Shown: positions 19,242 through 30,430, numbered from the stretch's first letter. The stretch: DNA of 64,000 nucleotides from Pontibacterium granulatum (GCF_029961155.1 NZ_JASBRH010000008.1:124001-188000); one strand, 5' to 3'. A program made the numbers and translations. The notes: generated from the sequence alone by a model not told the origin.

Positions 19242-21236
19242 ATGTCCTCTCGCAGAGAACTGGCCAACGCGATTCGCGCGTTGAGCATGGACGCGGTTCA
19301 GAAAGCAAAATCCGGTCACCCGGGTGCACCAATGGGTATGGCGGATATCGCCGAGGTGCTGTGGAACGATTTTCTGAAGCACAACCCGACCAACCCAATG
19401 TGGTTTGATCGCGACCGTTTCGTGCTGTCTAACGGCCACGGTTCTATGCTGATCTACTCTCTGTTGCACCTGAGCGGTTACGACGTTTCTGTTGATGATC
19501 TGAAGAGCTTCCGTCAGCTGCACTCCAAAACAGCGGGTCACCCTGAATACGGCTACTGCCCGGGTGTAGAAACCACCACCGGTCCACTGGGTCAGGGCAT
19601 TACCAACGCCGTGGGTATGGCAGCGGCAGAAAAGATCCTGGCGGCGCAGTTCAACCGCGAAGGCCACGACATCGTTGACCACAACACTTACGTGTTCCTG
19701 GGTGACGGCTGCATGATGGAGGGCATCTCCCACGAAGCATGCTCCCTGGCAGGCACGCTGGGGCTGGGCAAACTGATCGCGTTCTGGGATGACAACGGTA
19801 TCTCCATCGACGGTGAAGTTGAAGGCTGGTACACCGACGACAACGTGAAGCGTTTCGAATCTTACGGCTGGCAGGTAATCCCGGGTGTTGACGGTCACGA
19901 TCCGGATCAGATCCGCGCAGCGATCGAGCAGGCGAAAGAGAACACCGATCAGCCAACCCTGATCTGCTGCAAAACCATCATCGGTTTTGGTTCCCCGAAC
20001 AAAGAAGGTAAAGAGGACTGCCACGGCGCACCACTGGGTGACGACGAGATTGCACTGACCCGTGAGCGTCTGGGTTGGGCACACGGCCCATTCGAAGTAC
20101 CGGAAGAGATCTACGCTGACTGGAATGCCGCAGAAGCTGGCACCCACGCTGAAAACGAGTGGAACGAGCGTCTGTCTGCATACCGTGAAGCATACCCTGA
20201 ACTGGCTGAAGAGCTGCTGCGTCGTATCAGCGGTGAGTTGCCAGCTGACTTCTCCGAGCAGGCGGAAGCGTACATCGCTGAAGTGGCTGAGAAAGGCGAA
20301 ACTATCGCGTCCCGTAAAGCATCCCAGAATGCACTGAACGCATACGGTCCTCTACTGCCTGAACTGCTGGGTGGTTCCGCTGACCTGGCGGGCTCCAACC
20401 TGACTCTGTGGTCCGGTGCTAAAGGTGTGAGCGCTGACGACGCATCCGGCAACTACCTGTTCTACGGTGTACGTGAATTCGGTATGAGCGCGATGATGAA
20501 CGGGATCGCTCTGCACGGTGGTTTCGTACCGTACGGTGCGACCTTCCTGGTATTCATGGAGTACGCACGTAACGCCCTGCGTATGGCTGCACTGATGAAG
20601 CAGCGTGCAATCCACGTTTACACCCACGATTCCATCGGTCTGGGCGAAGACGGTCCGACTCACCAGCCAATTGAGCAGGTAGCCAACATGCGCCACACGC
20701 CGAACCTGAGCTGCTGGCGTCCATGTGACGCGGTTGAATCCGCGGTAGCATGGAAATCTGCACTGGAGCGTAACGACGGCCCGACGGCAATGGTATTCTC
20801 CCGTCAGGGTTTGCCACACCAGGCGCGTACAGCTGAGCAGATTGCCAACATCAAACGTGGTGGTTACATTCTGCGTGACACCGACGGTCAGCCAGATGCG
20901 ATCCTGATCGCAACCGGATCCGAAGTCTCTCTGGCAATGGACGCGGCTGAAATGCTGGCGGCAGAAGGCAAGCAGGTCCGTGTTGTTTCCATGCCGGAAA
21001 CCCGTTTGTTCGACCAGCAGGATGCGGAATACCGTGAAGCGGTACTGCCATCTGCAGTGACTGCGCGTGTAGCGGTTGAAGCCCTGCAGGCTGACTTCTG
21101 GTACAAGTATGTTGGCCTGAATGGCAAGATCGTGGGTATGACCACCTTCGGTGAGTCTGCACCCGCAGGCGACCTGTTCAGGCACTTCGGTTTCACCACC
21201 GAAAACGTAGCAGAGACTGTTAAATCTCTGCTCTGA
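19242..21236 (+). CDS. tkt: Transketolase
   Basis: A 664-residue thiamine diphosphate enzyme of the pentose phosphate pathway. Visible features are the N-terminal [18 protein letters not shown], the ThDP/metal motif [13 protein letters not shown] with the following DDNGISIDG, and the pyrimidine-domain block [14 protein letters not shown]-like sequence (reading [17 protein letters not shown]). CAGGAG is 8 nt before the ATG. It is the first gene of the tkt-epd-pgk-fba block, and a hairpin follows it. Confidence 0.96.
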   Translation: MSSRRELANAIRALSMDAVQKAKSGHPGAPMGMADIAEVLWNDFLKHNPTNPMWFDRDRFVLSNGHGSMLIYSLLHLSGYDVSVDDLKSFRQLHSKTAGHPEYGYCPGVETTTGPLGQGITNAVGMAAAEKILAAQFNREGHDIVDHNTYVFLGDGCMMEGISHEACSLAGTLGLGKLIAFWDDNGISIDGEVEGWYTDDNVKRFESYGWQVIPGVDGHDPDQIRAAIEQAKENTDQPTLICCKTIIGFGSPNKEGKEDCHGAPLGDDEIALTRERLGWAHGPFEVPEEIYADWNAAEAGTHAENEWNERLSAYREAYPELAEELLRRISGELPADFSEQAEAYIAEVAEKGETIASRKASQNALNAYGPLLPELLGGSADLAGSNLTLWSGAKGVSADDASGNYLFYGVREFGMSAMMNGIALHGGFVPYGATFLVFMEYARNALRMAALMKQRAIHVYTHDSIGLGEDGPTHQPIEQVANMRHTPNLSCWRPCDAVESAVAWKSALERNDGPTAMVFSRQGLPHQARTAEQIANIKRGGYILRDTDGQPDAILIATGSEVSLAMDAAEMLAAEGKQVRVVSMPETRLFDQQDAEYREAVLPSAVTARVAVEALQADFWYKYVGLNGKIVGMTTFGESAPAGDLFRHFGFTTENVAETVKSLL

Positions 21237-21241
21237 TCCGT

Positions 21242-21279
21242 AAAAAGGGGCAGCTTTATTAACCTGCCCCTGTTGTTTT
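21242..21279 (+). terminator. Hairpin terminator or attenuator between tkt and epd
   Basis: GGGGCAG / CTGCCCC arms with a 10 nt loop, then TGTTGTTTT. The U-tract is interrupted and the epd start lies about 12 bp further on, so it may only reduce readthrough. Confidence 0.6.
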
Positions 21280-21290
21280 GAGCCCTGTTG

Positions 21291-22310
21291 ATGACCTACC
21301 GCGTCGCTATCAATGGTTACGGCCGTATCGGCCAGTGTGTTCTGCGCGCCATCTACGAGAACGGCTATCGCGATATCCTGGAAGTTGTGGCGATCAATGA
21401 ACTCTCTGACATTGATACCGTAACCTATCTGACCCGCTACGATACCACCCACGGACGTTTCCCGGTGGCGGTTGACCATAACGGTACCCACCTGCAGGTT
21501 AACGGTGACCAGATTCTGGTTCTGAACGAATCCGATCCTGCCAAGCTGCCTTGGGATGAACTGGGCATCGATCTGGTACTGGAGTGTTCCGGGTCGTTTA
21601 AGGATCGTGCCACTGCTGAGATCCATCTGCAGGCTGGTGCTAAACGGCTGTTGTTCTCTCAACCCGCCACCGACGAGGTGGATTCCACCATCGTGTATGG
21701 CCTGAATGAGAAGCTGTTGCAGGCACACCATACGGTTGTATCGGCAGCATCCTGTACCACCAACTGTGTGGTGCCGGTGTTGTATCTGCTGGATAAGGCC
21801 TTTGGGATCGAGAACGGTGTGACCACTACCATCCACTCGGCGATGAATGACCAGCCGGTGATCGACAGCTATCACCAGACCGACCTGCGCCTGACGCGCA
21901 GTGCGCTGCACTCCATTATCCCGGTGGATACCGGGCTGAATCGTGGTATCGATCGTTTGCTGCCTCACCTGGCAGAGCGCTTCGAATGTCTGCACCTGCG
22001 GGTGCCCACGATCAATGTCTCTGCGATGGACCTGTCGCTGAACCTGAAGCGGCCGGCTGAGCGCGAGCAGATCAATGCGATCTTCAAGCTGGCGGCGCAT
22101 GGCGAGCTAAACGGACTTTTGGGCTATACCGATGAGCCGCACGCTTCGGTAGACTTTAACCGCGATCCGCGTTCCGGCATCGTCGACGGCACCCAGACCC
22201 GGGTTTCCGGCGGTACGCTGGTGAAAATGCTGTGCTGGTTTGATAACGAATGGGGCTTTGCCAACCGTATGCTGGATGTGGGCCAGCATTGGTTGCAGCT
22301 TAAAAGCTAA
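21291..22310 (+). CDS. epd: Erythrose-4-phosphate dehydrogenase (GAPDH family)
   Basis: A 339-residue NAD-dependent dehydrogenase with AINGYGRIGQCVLRA at the N-terminus and the catalytic cysteine in SAASCTTNC. Homology alone does not separate E4P dehydrogenase from GAPDH, but the position between transketolase and pgk and the divergence from ordinary GAPDH sequence point to Epd, which supplies 4-phosphoerythronate for vitamin B6 synthesis. The ATG is used here; a TTG immediately upstream is possible. The Shine-Dalgarno is weak. Confidence 0.82.
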   Translation: MTYRVAINGYGRIGQCVLRAIYENGYRDILEVVAINELSDIDTVTYLTRYDTTHGRFPVAVDHNGTHLQVNGDQILVLNESDPAKLPWDELGIDLVLECSGSFKDRATAEIHLQAGAKRLLFSQPATDEVDSTIVYGLNEKLLQAHHTVVSAASCTTNCVVPVLYLLDKAFGIENGVTTTIHSAMNDQPVIDSYHQTDLRLTRSALHSIIPVDTGLNRGIDRLLPHLAERFECLHLRVPTINVSAMDLSLNLKRPAEREQINAIFKLAAHGELNGLLGYTDEPHASVDFNRDPRSGIVDGTQTRVSGGTLVKMLCWFDNEWGFANRMLDVGQHWLQLKS

Positions 22311-22348
22311 TTTCAATTACTTTATTTAGAAAGAGTTAGGACACGTCA

Positions 22349-23515
22349 ATGAGCGTACTGAAGATGACTGATCTGGATCTGAGCGGCAAACGCGTTCTGA
22401 TCCGTGAAGATCTCAATGTCCCTGTCAAGGATGGCCAGGTAACCTCTGATGCCCGTATCCGCGCATCTCTGCCAACCATTGAACTGGCACTGAAAGCCGG
22501 CGCAAAAGTGATGGTGATGTCCCACCTGGGCCGCCCTACTGAAGGTGAATACGCGGAGGAATTCTCCCTGGCGCCCGTTGCCGATTACATCTCCAAGTTG
22601 CTGGAGCGTCCGGTACCACTGGTTAAAGACTGGCTGGATGGCGGTTTCGACGTGGCCGAAGGCGAACTGGTCCTGCTGGAGAACGTACGTTTCAACGCGG
22701 GTGAGAAGAAAAACGACGAAGCGCTGTCCAAGCAGATGGCTGCGTTGTGTGATGTTTACGTGATGGACGCGTTTGGTACTGCTCACCGTGCCCAGGCCTC
22801 TACGCACGGTGTTGCGCAGTTCGCCCCGGTTGCGTGTGCAGGTCCGCTGCTGGCAGGCGAACTGGATGCTCTTGCACAGGCGCTGGAAACGCCGGCTAAG
22901 CCACTGACGGCGATCGTAGGTGGCTCCAAGGTATCCACCAAGCTGACTGTGCTGGAAGCGCTGTCCGATAAAGTTGATCAGCTGATCGTGGGTGGCGGTA
23001 TCGCCAACACCTTCCTGGCAGCTGCAGGCAAGCCAGTCGGTAAGTCTCTGTATGAAAAAGACCTGATCCCACAGGCGAAAGCGCTGATGGAAAAGGTAAA
23101 CGTGCCGGTACCAACCGATGTGGTTGTGGCGAAAGAGTTTGCTGAAGACGCAGAAGCAGTGATCAAGTCTGCAGACGACGTGGCTGAAGATGACATGATC
23201 CTGGATATCGGTCCTGAGTCTGCCAAGGTTCTGGCGGAGCTGCTGAAAGATGCGGGCACCATCATCTGGAACGGCCCTGTCGGCGTATTCGAATTTGACC
23301 AGTTCGGTGAAGGTACCAAGGCCTTGTCCATGGCCATCGCTGACAACAAAGGTTTCTCCATTGCGGGTGGCGGTGATACGCTGGCAGCTGTGGATAAATA
23401 CGATATCGCTGAGCAGGTGTCCTACATCTCTACCGGCGGTGGTGCATTCCTCGAATTCGTGGAAGGTAAGAAACTGCCGGCAGTGGCGGTACTGGAAGAG
23501 CGCGCAGCTCAGTAA
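22349..23515 (+). CDS. pgk: Phosphoglycerate kinase
   Basis: A 388-residue glycolytic/gluconeogenic kinase. Signatures: [21 protein letters not shown] (substrate site), [28 protein letters not shown], and the nucleotide-binding [13 protein letters not shown] and [10 protein letters not shown] near the C-terminus. The length is standard for gammaproteobacteria. It follows epd by 38 bp with AGTTAGGA as a ribosome site. Confidence 0.97.
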   Translation: MSVLKMTDLDLSGKRVLIREDLNVPVKDGQVTSDARIRASLPTIELALKAGAKVMVMSHLGRPTEGEYAEEFSLAPVADYISKLLERPVPLVKDWLDGGFDVAEGELVLLENVRFNAGEKKNDEALSKQMAALCDVYVMDAFGTAHRAQASTHGVAQFAPVACAGPLLAGELDALAQALETPAKPLTAIVGGSKVSTKLTVLEALSDKVDQLIVGGGIANTFLAAAGKPVGKSLYEKDLIPQAKALMEKVNVPVPTDVVVAKEFAEDAEAVIKSADDVAEDDMILDIGPESAKVLAELLKDAGTIIWNGPVGVFEFDQFGEGTKALSMAIADNKGFSIAGGGDTLAAVDKYDIAEQVSYISTGGGAFLEFVEGKKLPAVAVLEERAAQ

Positions 23516-23619
23516 TTTACGTTGCTAACCCGCGTATGCGCCGGCAGTGGTGTGCAGGTCACGCTGCTGTCAAACGCGGGTGATATAACAACAGCTAAAA
23601 AATTTTTGAGGTTCAAAAA

Positions 23620-24684
23620 ATGGCTTTGATCTCTATGCGTCAGCTGCTGGACCACGCAGCCGAATACGGTTACGGCATCCCAGCATTTAACGTAAACAAC
23701 CTGGAACAGATGCGCGCTATCATGGAAGCCGCGGACAAAACCAACTCTCCGGTTATTGTTCAGGCATCTGCAGGTGCACGTAAGTACGCCGGTTCTAACT
23801 TCCTGCGTCACATGATTCTGGCGGCCATCGACGAGTTCCCACACATTCCGATCTGCATGCACCAGGACCACGGTACCTCTCCAGCGGTAAACCAGCGTTC
23901 CATCGCCATGGGCTTCTCCTCCGTAATGATGGACGGTTCCCTGATGGAAGACGGTAAGACGCCATCCACTTACGAGTACAACGTTGACGTGACCCGTCGC
24001 GTGGTAGAGATGGCACATGCGTGTGGTGTATCCGTAGAGGGTGAGCTGGGTGTTCTGGGTTCCCTGGAAACCGGACAGGCGGGCGAAGAAGACGGTATCG
24101 GCGCTGAAGGTACCCTGTCTGAAGATCAGCTGCTGACTGATCCGGAAGAGGCGGCGGACTTCGTATCCAAGACCGGCGTAGACGCCCTGGCGATCGCCTG
24201 CGGTACTTCTCACGGTGCATACAAGTTCACCCGCCCACCAACCGGTGACATTCTGGCGATCAACCGCATCAAAGAGATCCACGAACGCATTCCGAATACC
24301 CACCTGGTAATGCACGGTTCCTCCTCCGTGCCGCAGGAGTGGCTGGCAGTGATCAACGAATTCGGCGGTGAGATCCCAGAAACCTACGGTGTACCGGTTG
24401 AGCAGATCGTGGAAGGCATCAAGCACGGTGTGCGTAAGGTCAACATCGATACCGACCTGCGTCTGGCATCCACCGGTGCGGTGCGTCGTTTCATGGCGGA
24501 GAACCCAGCTGAGTTCGATCCGCGTAAATTCCTGAAGAAGACCATCGACGCGATGAGCGAGATCTGTATCGCGCGTTACGAAGCGTTTGGTACGGCAGGT
24601 CATGCGGATAAGATCAAAGCGATCTCCCTGGAGAACATGGCGACTCAGTACGAGTCCGGTGCGCTGGATCCGAAAGTGAACTAA
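23620..24684 (+). CDS. fba: Class II fructose-bisphosphate aldolase
   Basis: A 354-residue zinc-dependent aldolase of the subgroup found in Pseudomonas and Calvin-cycle bacteria. Zinc and active-site blocks: [74 protein letters not shown] and [15 protein letters not shown] lies upstream of the ATG. The 104 bp gap after pgk may hold a separate promoter. A strong terminator follows. Codon use indicates high expression. Confidence 0.97.
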   Translation: MALISMRQLLDHAAEYGYGIPAFNVNNLEQMRAIMEAADKTNSPVIVQASAGARKYAGSNFLRHMILAAIDEFPHIPICMHQDHGTSPAVNQRSIAMGFSSVMMDGSLMEDGKTPSTYEYNVDVTRRVVEMAHACGVSVEGELGVLGSLETGQAGEEDGIGAEGTLSEDQLLTDPEEAADFVSKTGVDALAIACGTSHGAYKFTRPPTGDILAINRIKEIHERIPNTHLVMHGSSSVPQEWLAVINEFGGEIPETYGVPVEQIVEGIKHGVRKVNIDTDLRLASTGAVRRFMAENPAEFDPRKFLKKTIDAMSEICIARYEAFGTAGHADKIKAISLENMATQYESGALDPKVN

Positions 24685-24709
24685 ACCCGGTTTAGTTTCT
24701 TCGAATAAT

Positions 24710-24736
24710 AAAGGCAGCCCATGGGCTGCCTTTTTT
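24710..24736. terminator. Bidirectional rho-independent terminator, fba / EAL gene
   Basis: AAGGCAGCCC / GGGCTGCCTT stem with a run of T on the plus strand and A on the left arm, between convergent genes. Confidence 0.92.
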
Positions 24737-24754
24737 GTGGTTGTTCAGCGGTGT

Positions 24755-26443
24755 TTAAACCGGTTCTGTTTCTGCAGGTTGCCTGCATTTGTGTTCGCAG
24801 TGTACGTTTGCCGCCGGTAGGTGCTCGCTGGGACAGTATTTCAGCTTGCTGCACCACTGAACAAAGTCGTGCCCGTTCATTGGATAGCCGTGTAACCAGC
24901 CCTGCTGCAGGTCGAACCCCATCTCGCTCAGGATGAGCGCCTGCTCCTCTTTCTCTACACCTTCGGCGATTGCAGACATACCCAGTTTGCGTGTCAGATC
25001 GAAGATGGTTCTCAGTACATCGGCATTGATGGAGTCGGTGCCAAGCGCAGCGACAAAGCTGCGGTCGGCCTTCAGAATATCGATCGGCAGGCTGCTCAGG
25101 TAATTTAGCCCGCAATAACCGGTGCCGAAGTCGTCGATGGCGATTTTTATGCCGGCGCTGCGCAGCTGTTGCAGGGCCTGCTGAATCTGTTCGTCCTTGT
25201 GTTCGACCACCTGATGCTCGGTAATCTCCAGCACCATACCGGGGATAAAGGCAGCGCGCTCCAGAATGCCATCAATCGTCCGGTGGTCAGTCAGGTGACT
25301 GGCGCAGATGTTGAAGCTGATCTTGAAGTCAGGGTCGTGTTTCAATACCGGTCCAAGCTCTCGGATCGTCTGGTCGATCTGGCGCAGCGTCATCGCTTTA
25401 ATCAAACCGGATTGCTCGGCCAGTGGGATAAAGGTCATGGGAGGCAGCATGCCTTTAAATGGATGACGCCAGCGCATCAGTACCTCACAGCCCACCGTGC
25501 GACCGCTGCTGGAGCAGACCAACGGCTGGTACAGGTTAAAGAACTCGTTACGTTTCTGGGCCGATTTGATCTGACGGATCGGGTCAACGATATGGCGCTG
25601 CACGCGGAAGCTGATCAAAGCCAGTAGGACAAAAGCGGCGCAGCCGGTGACCAGCCATTCGGTGTTAAAACCGTAAATGCCCAGATAGAGGCTCTCCAAA
25701 TCCTGGCTGACAATCACACTGAGCTGAGGTTGTGTCAGTAGGGGTTGGGCATAGGTGAAATGATTGCGACCGTTGTCGAGCAAACCTTCGTGGCTTTGGG
25801 ATTCGTTGATGGGTAGCTGAATGGCGTTGGACGCGAGAGGTAATGAGTATTTGCCATTGATCACCAACGGCACGCCGCTGTCGCTGTCGATAATAGCCAT
25901 GAAGCCCAACGGATTGAGGAAGAACTTTATTTCGCTCTTCAGCCATGCAGTCCGGATAATCGCCTGCACCTTACCGCCGTCTTTGTGGTGGCGATAGAGC
26001 TGGAAGCCAGGGCCTGGATGTTCGTCGATGAGCAGTGGGCCAACAAAATTAAGGCCTTTATGGCTTCTGGGACTGTCCAGTTTCAGCGGGGGATCAAAGC
26101 TGTGCCAGCTGTTGCAGCGAACGTTGTTGTAGCGGTCAACGTAGCGCAGGTCAGAGATCTGAGGAAGGGTAAGCAGCGTACGCTGGGCGTTGAGAAATTG
26201 GGTCGTGTCGCACTCTATGGGTTGGTTTGCGCTGTCGATCAGTGCGAAGTTCACGTCGGTAAAATTCTGATCGAGGTGTTCGGCGAGTGTGATCGCTTTT
26301 TGCGCCAATGCGGTGCGGCGCAACTCCTTGCGTATCTCCAGCTCGTAGCTGAACAGCGCCGCAGCGACGGCCAGCGTAATGAGCAGGCTGCTGAGTACCG
26401 GTACAATCAGGAGCATCAATGCTCCCTTGCGATCGGCTGCCAT
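24755..26443 (-). CDS. CSS-motif sensor EAL phosphodiesterase
   Basis: A 562-residue membrane protein: TM near residues 9-31, a periplasmic CSS-type domain with conserved C78 and C110, a second TM (LVTGCAAFVLLALISFRV), then an EAL domain. The EAL domain keeps EVLMRWRHP, SFNICASHL, EITEHQVV, DDFGTGYCGL, KADRSFV and EGVEKEE, so c-di-GMP hydrolysis is expected. The usual CSS triplet reads CNS here. Redox control through the cysteine pair is known for enterobacterial relatives. The start at 26443 is chosen because GGAGG precedes it; the open frame extends further but lacks such a site. Confidence 0.87.
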   Translation of the reverse strand: MAADRKGALMLLIVPVLSSLLITLAVAAALFSYELEIRKELRRTALAQKAITLAEHLDQNFTDVNFALIDSANQPIECDTTQFLNAQRTLLTLPQISDLRYVDRYNNVRCNSWHSFDPPLKLDSPRSHKGLNFVGPLLIDEHPGPGFQLYRHHKDGGKVQAIIRTAWLKSEIKFFLNPLGFMAIIDSDSGVPLVINGKYSLPLASNAIQLPINESQSHEGLLDNGRNHFTYAQPLLTQPQLSVIVSQDLESLYLGIYGFNTEWLVTGCAAFVLLALISFRVQRHIVDPIRQIKSAQKRNEFFNLYQPLVCSSSGRTVGCEVLMRWRHPFKGMLPPMTFIPLAEQSGLIKAMTLRQIDQTIRELGPVLKHDPDFKISFNICASHLTDHRTIDGILERAAFIPGMVLEITEHQVVEHKDEQIQQALQQLRSAGIKIAIDDFGTGYCGLNYLSSLPIDILKADRSFVAALGTDSINADVLRTIFDLTRKLGMSAIAEGVEKEEQALILSEMGFDLQQGWLHGYPMNGHDFVQWCSKLKYCPSEHLPAANVHCEHKCRQPAETEPV

Positions 26444-26611
26444 ACATCTCCTCCCTTGTATGCGCATTGCCATTTGCCAACTGGAATAGACTGCCGACAA
26501 AAGCCCCTAGCTAGCGTAGACGAAAAAGCAGGCTGTTGTACAGGGAATAACCAGAATTGGTTGAGGAGCTGTTGGGTAACTTGCCGCTAAGCTGGTTTGA
26601 TTTCTGTGGGT

Positions 26612-27439
26612 TTAGAACAATGCGTTAAGTGTGGGGGCAATGGGCAGGTCCAGCTTCAGGCTCAGCAGGTCGTCAGCGCGGGTTTTGCCTTGGTTGAGGG
26701 CGCAGATAGGGATGTTCCATTCGTCGGCACGGCGGCAGAAGCGAAAGCCGGAATAGACCATCAGGGAGGAGCCGATCACCAGCAGTCCGTCGGATTGACG
26801 GAGTTTATCCAGGGCACTCAGCACCCGCTCCTTTGGGACGTTATCACCAAAAAACACCACATCGGGTTTGAGGATGCCGCCACAGGCTTGGCAGTCCGGG
26901 ACCTGGAACTGGCTAAAGTCGACATCCTCCAGGTCGGCATCACCATCCGGTGCGGCGGTGGCGGTCAATGTGGCGAAGTGGGGGTTTTCCTCAGCCGAGC
27001 GCTGATGGATCTCGTCACGGGGAGAAAGCTGGCCACAGCTCATGCAGCGCACTTGGTCGGAGCGGCCGTGCAGATCGATCACCCGTTGGCTGCCTGCGTT
27101 TTGGTGAAGGCGGTCAACGTTCTGGGTAACCAATTGGTGGATATGTCCGCGCTTTTCCATTTGAACCAGGGCATGGTGTGCGCTGCCCGGTTGAGCATCA
27201 CGAATCACCGGCCAGCCGATCAGGCTGCGTGCCCAGTAACGCTGGCGGACGGCGTGTTCGTCCATAAACGCCTTATGCTGCACCGGTTGCTTGCGCTTCC
27301 AGTTGCCCTCTTTGTCACGGTAGTCCGGGATGCCGGAGTCGGTGCTGATACCGGCACCGGTCAATACAAACAGGCGTGGGTGCTGTTCGATAAACTGGGC
27401 GAGTGAGGCAGAGCGCTTGTTGCTGTTCATGGCGTCCAT
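26612..27439 (-). CDS. Class II (SIRT4-like) sirtuin
   Basis: A 275-residue NAD-dependent Sir2-family enzyme, likely protein deacylase, lipoamidase or ADP-ribosyltransferase. NAD site: LTGAGISTDSGIPDYRD and TQNVDRLHQNAGS; catalytic His in DLHGRSDQVRC. The zinc knuckle uses CMSC and CQAC, separated by a long insert containing PDGDADLEDVDF, typical of class II bacterial/SIRT4-like sirtuins rather than CobB. The start is at MDAMNSNK, or three codons later. An unknown gene lies 16 bp upstream on the same strand. Confidence 0.87.
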   Translation of the reverse strand: MDAMNSNKRSASLAQFIEQHPRLFVLTGAGISTDSGIPDYRDKEGNWKRKQPVQHKAFMDEHAVRQRYWARSLIGWPVIRDAQPGSAHHALVQMEKRGHIHQLVTQNVDRLHQNAGSQRVIDLHGRSDQVRCMSCGQLSPRDEIHQRSAEENPHFATLTATAAPDGDADLEDVDFSQFQVPDCQACGGILKPDVVFFGDNVPKERVLSALDKLRQSDGLLVIGSSLMVYSGFRFCRRADEWNIPICALNQGKTRADDLLSLKLDLPIAPTLNALF

Positions 27440-27455
27440 GATAACCAGCAGGCGA

Positions 27456-27917
27456 TCAGCTGTCAGGTAAAAGGTCCTGGATATCGTACAGCTGCAGATT
27501 CCGCAGAGGCTTGAACAGCAGCATAAACGGCGCTGTTGTTGAGTTATCTGTATTGCAGGTAAGGCCCTGTAGCTGTGCTGGCATCTCCAGGTTGCTGTTG
27601 TTGAGCAGCTCGCACAATTGGTTCAGGGTTTTAGCTGTATTGCTGACGTCGATCGCCAGGTGCTGACACAGATCCTGCCACTGCTGGTTGTTGAGTATCA
27701 GGAGACAAAGGTTCTCGCTGAGTTGGGCGCAGATATCAAAACGGCCCGTTTGTGCCTGAAGTGCTTTGGGGTTTTGGCTCCAGACGCTTGCGGCATTGCT
27801 GTAAACACCGCGGTGGTAGAGAAAAAGAGGGGGCTCCAGTTGCAAGAACTGCTTCTGCGCTGCGGCTTCTTCCATTGCCTGCAGTAGCCAGGCAAGCATG
27901 TCTGATGTGCTAAGCAT
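27456..27917 (-). CDS. Unrecognised 153-residue protein upstream of the sirtuin
   Basis: I do not recognise a family. From MLSTSDMLAWLLQAMEEAAAQ the protein is leucine-, asparagine- and glutamine-rich, with no signal peptide or TM segment: EPPLFLYHRGVYSN, LCLLILNNQQWQDLCQHL, then a C-terminus ending LRNLQLYDIQDLLPDS. The frame stays open to 27989, but that ATG lies in the U-tract of the malate synthase terminator, so I place the start at 27917. Only 16 bp separate it from the sirtuin gene, suggesting co-transcription. Confidence 0.6.
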   Translation of the reverse strand: MLSTSDMLAWLLQAMEEAAAQKQFLQLEPPLFLYHRGVYSNAASVWSQNPKALQAQTGRFDICAQLSENLCLLILNNQQWQDLCQHLAIDVSNTAKTLNQLCELLNNSNLEMPAQLQGLTCNTDNSTTAPFMLLFKPLRNLQLYDIQDLLPDS

Positions 27918-27989
27918 ATTGCCATAAACGTTGTTACGCCTACTCCAAGCATAGTTCAGGGGGCTATTGGGCTGGTTTTTAACGGGCAT

Positions 27990-28014
27990 AAAAAACCGCG
28001 CCGGAGCGCGGTTT
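27990..28014 (-). terminator. Rho-independent terminator of glcB
   Basis: AAACCGCGC / GCGCGGTTT stem with a 4 nt loop and a T6 tail on the minus strand, 34 bp after the glcB stop. Confidence 0.92.
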
Positions 28015-28047
28015 ATAAGAGGGGTTGGCGATTAAACGCCGAACTCT

Positions 28048-30225
28048 TTATGCTCCGAATTTGGCTTTTGCTTCCAAGCGGCGACGGTGCAGCACCGGTT
28101 CGGTGTAGCCGCTTGGCTGAGCACAGCCTTCGAATACCAGCTCGCAAGCAGCCTGGAAGGCCACGCTGCCATCGAAGTCTGCTGCCATTGGGCGGTACAG
28201 TGCATCACCTTCGTTCTGACGGTCTACCACAGCCGCCATACGCTGCATGGTTTCCATCACCTGCTCTTTAGAGCAGATGCCGTGGTGCAACCAGTTGGCG
28301 ATGTGCTGGCTGGAGATGCGCAGGGTCGCACGGTCTTCCATCAGGCCTACATCGTTGATGTCAGGCACTTTGGAGCAACCTACACCCTGGTCTACCCAGC
28401 GTACAACGTATCCCAGGATACCCTGGGCATTGTTGTCCAACTCGTTCTGAATCTCTTCTGCAGTCCAGCTTGGATTTGGCTCAACCGGAATGGTCAGGAT
28501 GTCGTCCAGAGACGCGCGGTCGCGGGACTTGATCTCACCCTGACGGGCAAACACGTCTACCTTGTGGTAGTGCAGAGCGTGCAGAGTAGCGGCAGTCGGA
28601 GACGGAACCCATGCGGTGTTGGCGCCGGACATCGGGTGACCGATCTTAGCTTCCAGCATGTTCGCCATCTGATCCGGGATTGGCCACATACCTTTACCGA
28701 TCTGGGCACGACCGCTCAGGCCACAGGCCAGGCCGTTGTCCACGTTCCAGTTCTCGTAGGCTGCAATCCAGGCAGAGGCTTTCATGTCGCCTTTGCGGAT
28801 CATCGGGCCTGCTTCCATGGAGGTGTGGATCTCGTCGCCGGTACGGTCCAGGAAGCCGGTGTTGATGAATACCACACGCTGTTTAGCCGCGCGGATACAC
28901 TCTTTCAGGTTCACGGTGGTACGGCGTTCTTCGTCCATGATGCCCAGCTTCACGGTGAAGCGCTCCAGACCCAGACCGTCTTCAACGCGACCGAACAGTT
29001 CGTTGGCGAACGCCACTTCTTCCGGACCGTGCATCTTCGGCTTAACGATGTACACAGAACCGGTGGTGGTGTTGCTGAACTTGCCGTTGCCCTTCAGATC
29101 GTGGATCGAGATCAGCGTGGTTACCAGCGCATCCATGATGCCTTCCGGTACTTCGTTGCCGTCTTTGTCCAGGATCGCCGGGTTGGTCATCAGGTGGCCA
29201 ACGTTACGCACGAACATCAGGCTGCGACCTTTCAGTGCCAGATCGGAACCGTCCAGTGCGGTAAATTCGCGGTCACCGTTGATGGTACGGGTGAACGATT
29301 TGCCGCCTTTGGAGACCTCTTCGCTCAGGGTGCCCTTGATCAGGCCCAGCCAGTTGCGGTACGCCAGTACCTTGTCTGGTGCGTCTACCGCTGCCACGGA
29401 GTCTTCGCAGTCCATGATGGTGGTCAGCGCGGATTCCATCTGGATGTCTTTCACGCCCGCAGCATCGTCTTTGCCGATCTGGCTGTCGCGATCGATCTGC
29501 AGTTCAAAATGCAGTCCGTTGTTCTTGAACAGGATGGACGTTGGAGACGCTTCGTTGCCGGTGTAGCCAACCAGCTTGTCGCTGTCTGCCAGGGTGGTTT
29601 CACCACCGTCGCGCATGGCAACAACCAGAGCGCCATCTTTGATACTGTAACCTGCGGAATCCTTGTGGGAACCGTTGGCCAGCGGCGCTGCTTCGTCGAG
29701 GAAGTTGCGCGCGAATTCAATTACCTTGGCACCACGGGCAGGGTTGTAACCGCCGGTTTTCTCTGCGCCACCCTCTTCGGAGACTGCATCGGTGCCGTAC
29801 AGGGCATCATACAGGCTGCCCCAGCGCGCGTTTGCCGCGTTCAGTGCAAAACGTGCGTTCATCACTGGTACTACCAGCTGTGGACCGGCCATGGTAGCCA
29901 TTTCCGGGTCAACGTTGCTGGTTTCTGCAGTGAAGTCCGGACCTTCCGGCAACAGGTAGCCGATCTCGGTCAGGAATGCTTTGTATGCTTGCAGATCAAA
30001 CGCCTGGCCCTTACGTTCTTTGTGCCAGTTGTCGATCTGTGCCTGAATATCGTCACGTTTCGCCAGCAGCTCGCGGTTGCGCGGTGCCAGGTCGTGAACG
30101 ATCGCATCGAATGCTGCCCAGTACTGGTCTGCATCCACGCCGGTTTCAGGCAGTGCTTCGTTGTTGATGAAGTTGTATAGATCCTCTGCGACCTGAAGGC
30201 CACCGGTCTGTACCCTTTGACTCAT
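28048..30225 (-). CDS. glcB: Malate synthase G
   Basis: A 725-residue monomeric enzyme condensing acetyl-CoA and glyoxylate to malate. N-terminal [23 protein letters not shown], the [23 protein letters not shown] block, [20 protein letters not shown] (acidic active site), [15 protein letters not shown] and [22 protein letters not shown] are all characteristic. The size separates it from the shorter isoform A. The start is the ATG with GAGG 9 nt upstream; a TTG five codons earlier is less likely. Isocitrate lyase is not in the window. A strong terminator follows. Confidence 0.96.
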   Translation of the reverse strand: MSQRVQTGGLQVAEDLYNFINNEALPETGVDADQYWAAFDAIVHDLAPRNRELLAKRDDIQAQIDNWHKERKGQAFDLQAYKAFLTEIGYLLPEGPDFTAETSNVDPEMATMAGPQLVVPVMNARFALNAANARWGSLYDALYGTDAVSEEGGAEKTGGYNPARGAKVIEFARNFLDEAAPLANGSHKDSAGYSIKDGALVVAMRDGGETTLADSDKLVGYTGNEASPTSILFKNNGLHFELQIDRDSQIGKDDAAGVKDIQMESALTTIMDCEDSVAAVDAPDKVLAYRNWLGLIKGTLSEEVSKGGKSFTRTINGDREFTALDGSDLALKGRSLMFVRNVGHLMTNPAILDKDGNEVPEGIMDALVTTLISIHDLKGNGKFSNTTTGSVYIVKPKMHGPEEVAFANELFGRVEDGLGLERFTVKLGIMDEERRTTVNLKECIRAAKQRVVFINTGFLDRTGDEIHTSMEAGPMIRKGDMKASAWIAAYENWNVDNGLACGLSGRAQIGKGMWPIPDQMANMLEAKIGHPMSGANTAWVPSPTAATLHALHYHKVDVFARQGEIKSRDRASLDDILTIPVEPNPSWTAEEIQNELDNNAQGILGYVVRWVDQGVGCSKVPDINDVGLMEDRATLRISSQHIANWLHHGICSKEQVMETMQRMAAVVDRQNEGDALYRPMAADFDGSVAFQAACELVFEGCAQPSGYTEPVLHRRRLEAKAKFGA

Positions 30226-30430
30226 AATGTATTGCCTCAATTGTATATGTATCGGTCCCGGAGCGAGGCAGCCGTGAACCGTATTGTGTGGATAATTTGC
30301 TCAGTGAGCATTGTGCATTGCAACAGTAACGGAAAAAAGTCGCGCTGTCGCCCCTTTCCCACCTAAAGTATGAGAAAGATAGAAGTTTAGTCGTACCCGG
30401 CTGTATGCCCGATGTGGCGGGCCTGTCAGC

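Noticed and set aside
20352-22100. A 582-codon minus-strand frame spanning tkt and epd
   Set aside because: It crosses two real genes and the hairpin between them, and has no protein signature.
23509-24603. A 364-codon minus-strand frame opposite fba
   Set aside because: It is a shadow of a strongly biased, highly expressed gene. fba is complete with all motifs.
28087-30180. A 697-codon open frame on the plus strand opposite malate synthase
   Set aside because: It is the antisense of a clear, full-length glcB, has no recognisable domain, and is explained by the codon bias of the real gene.
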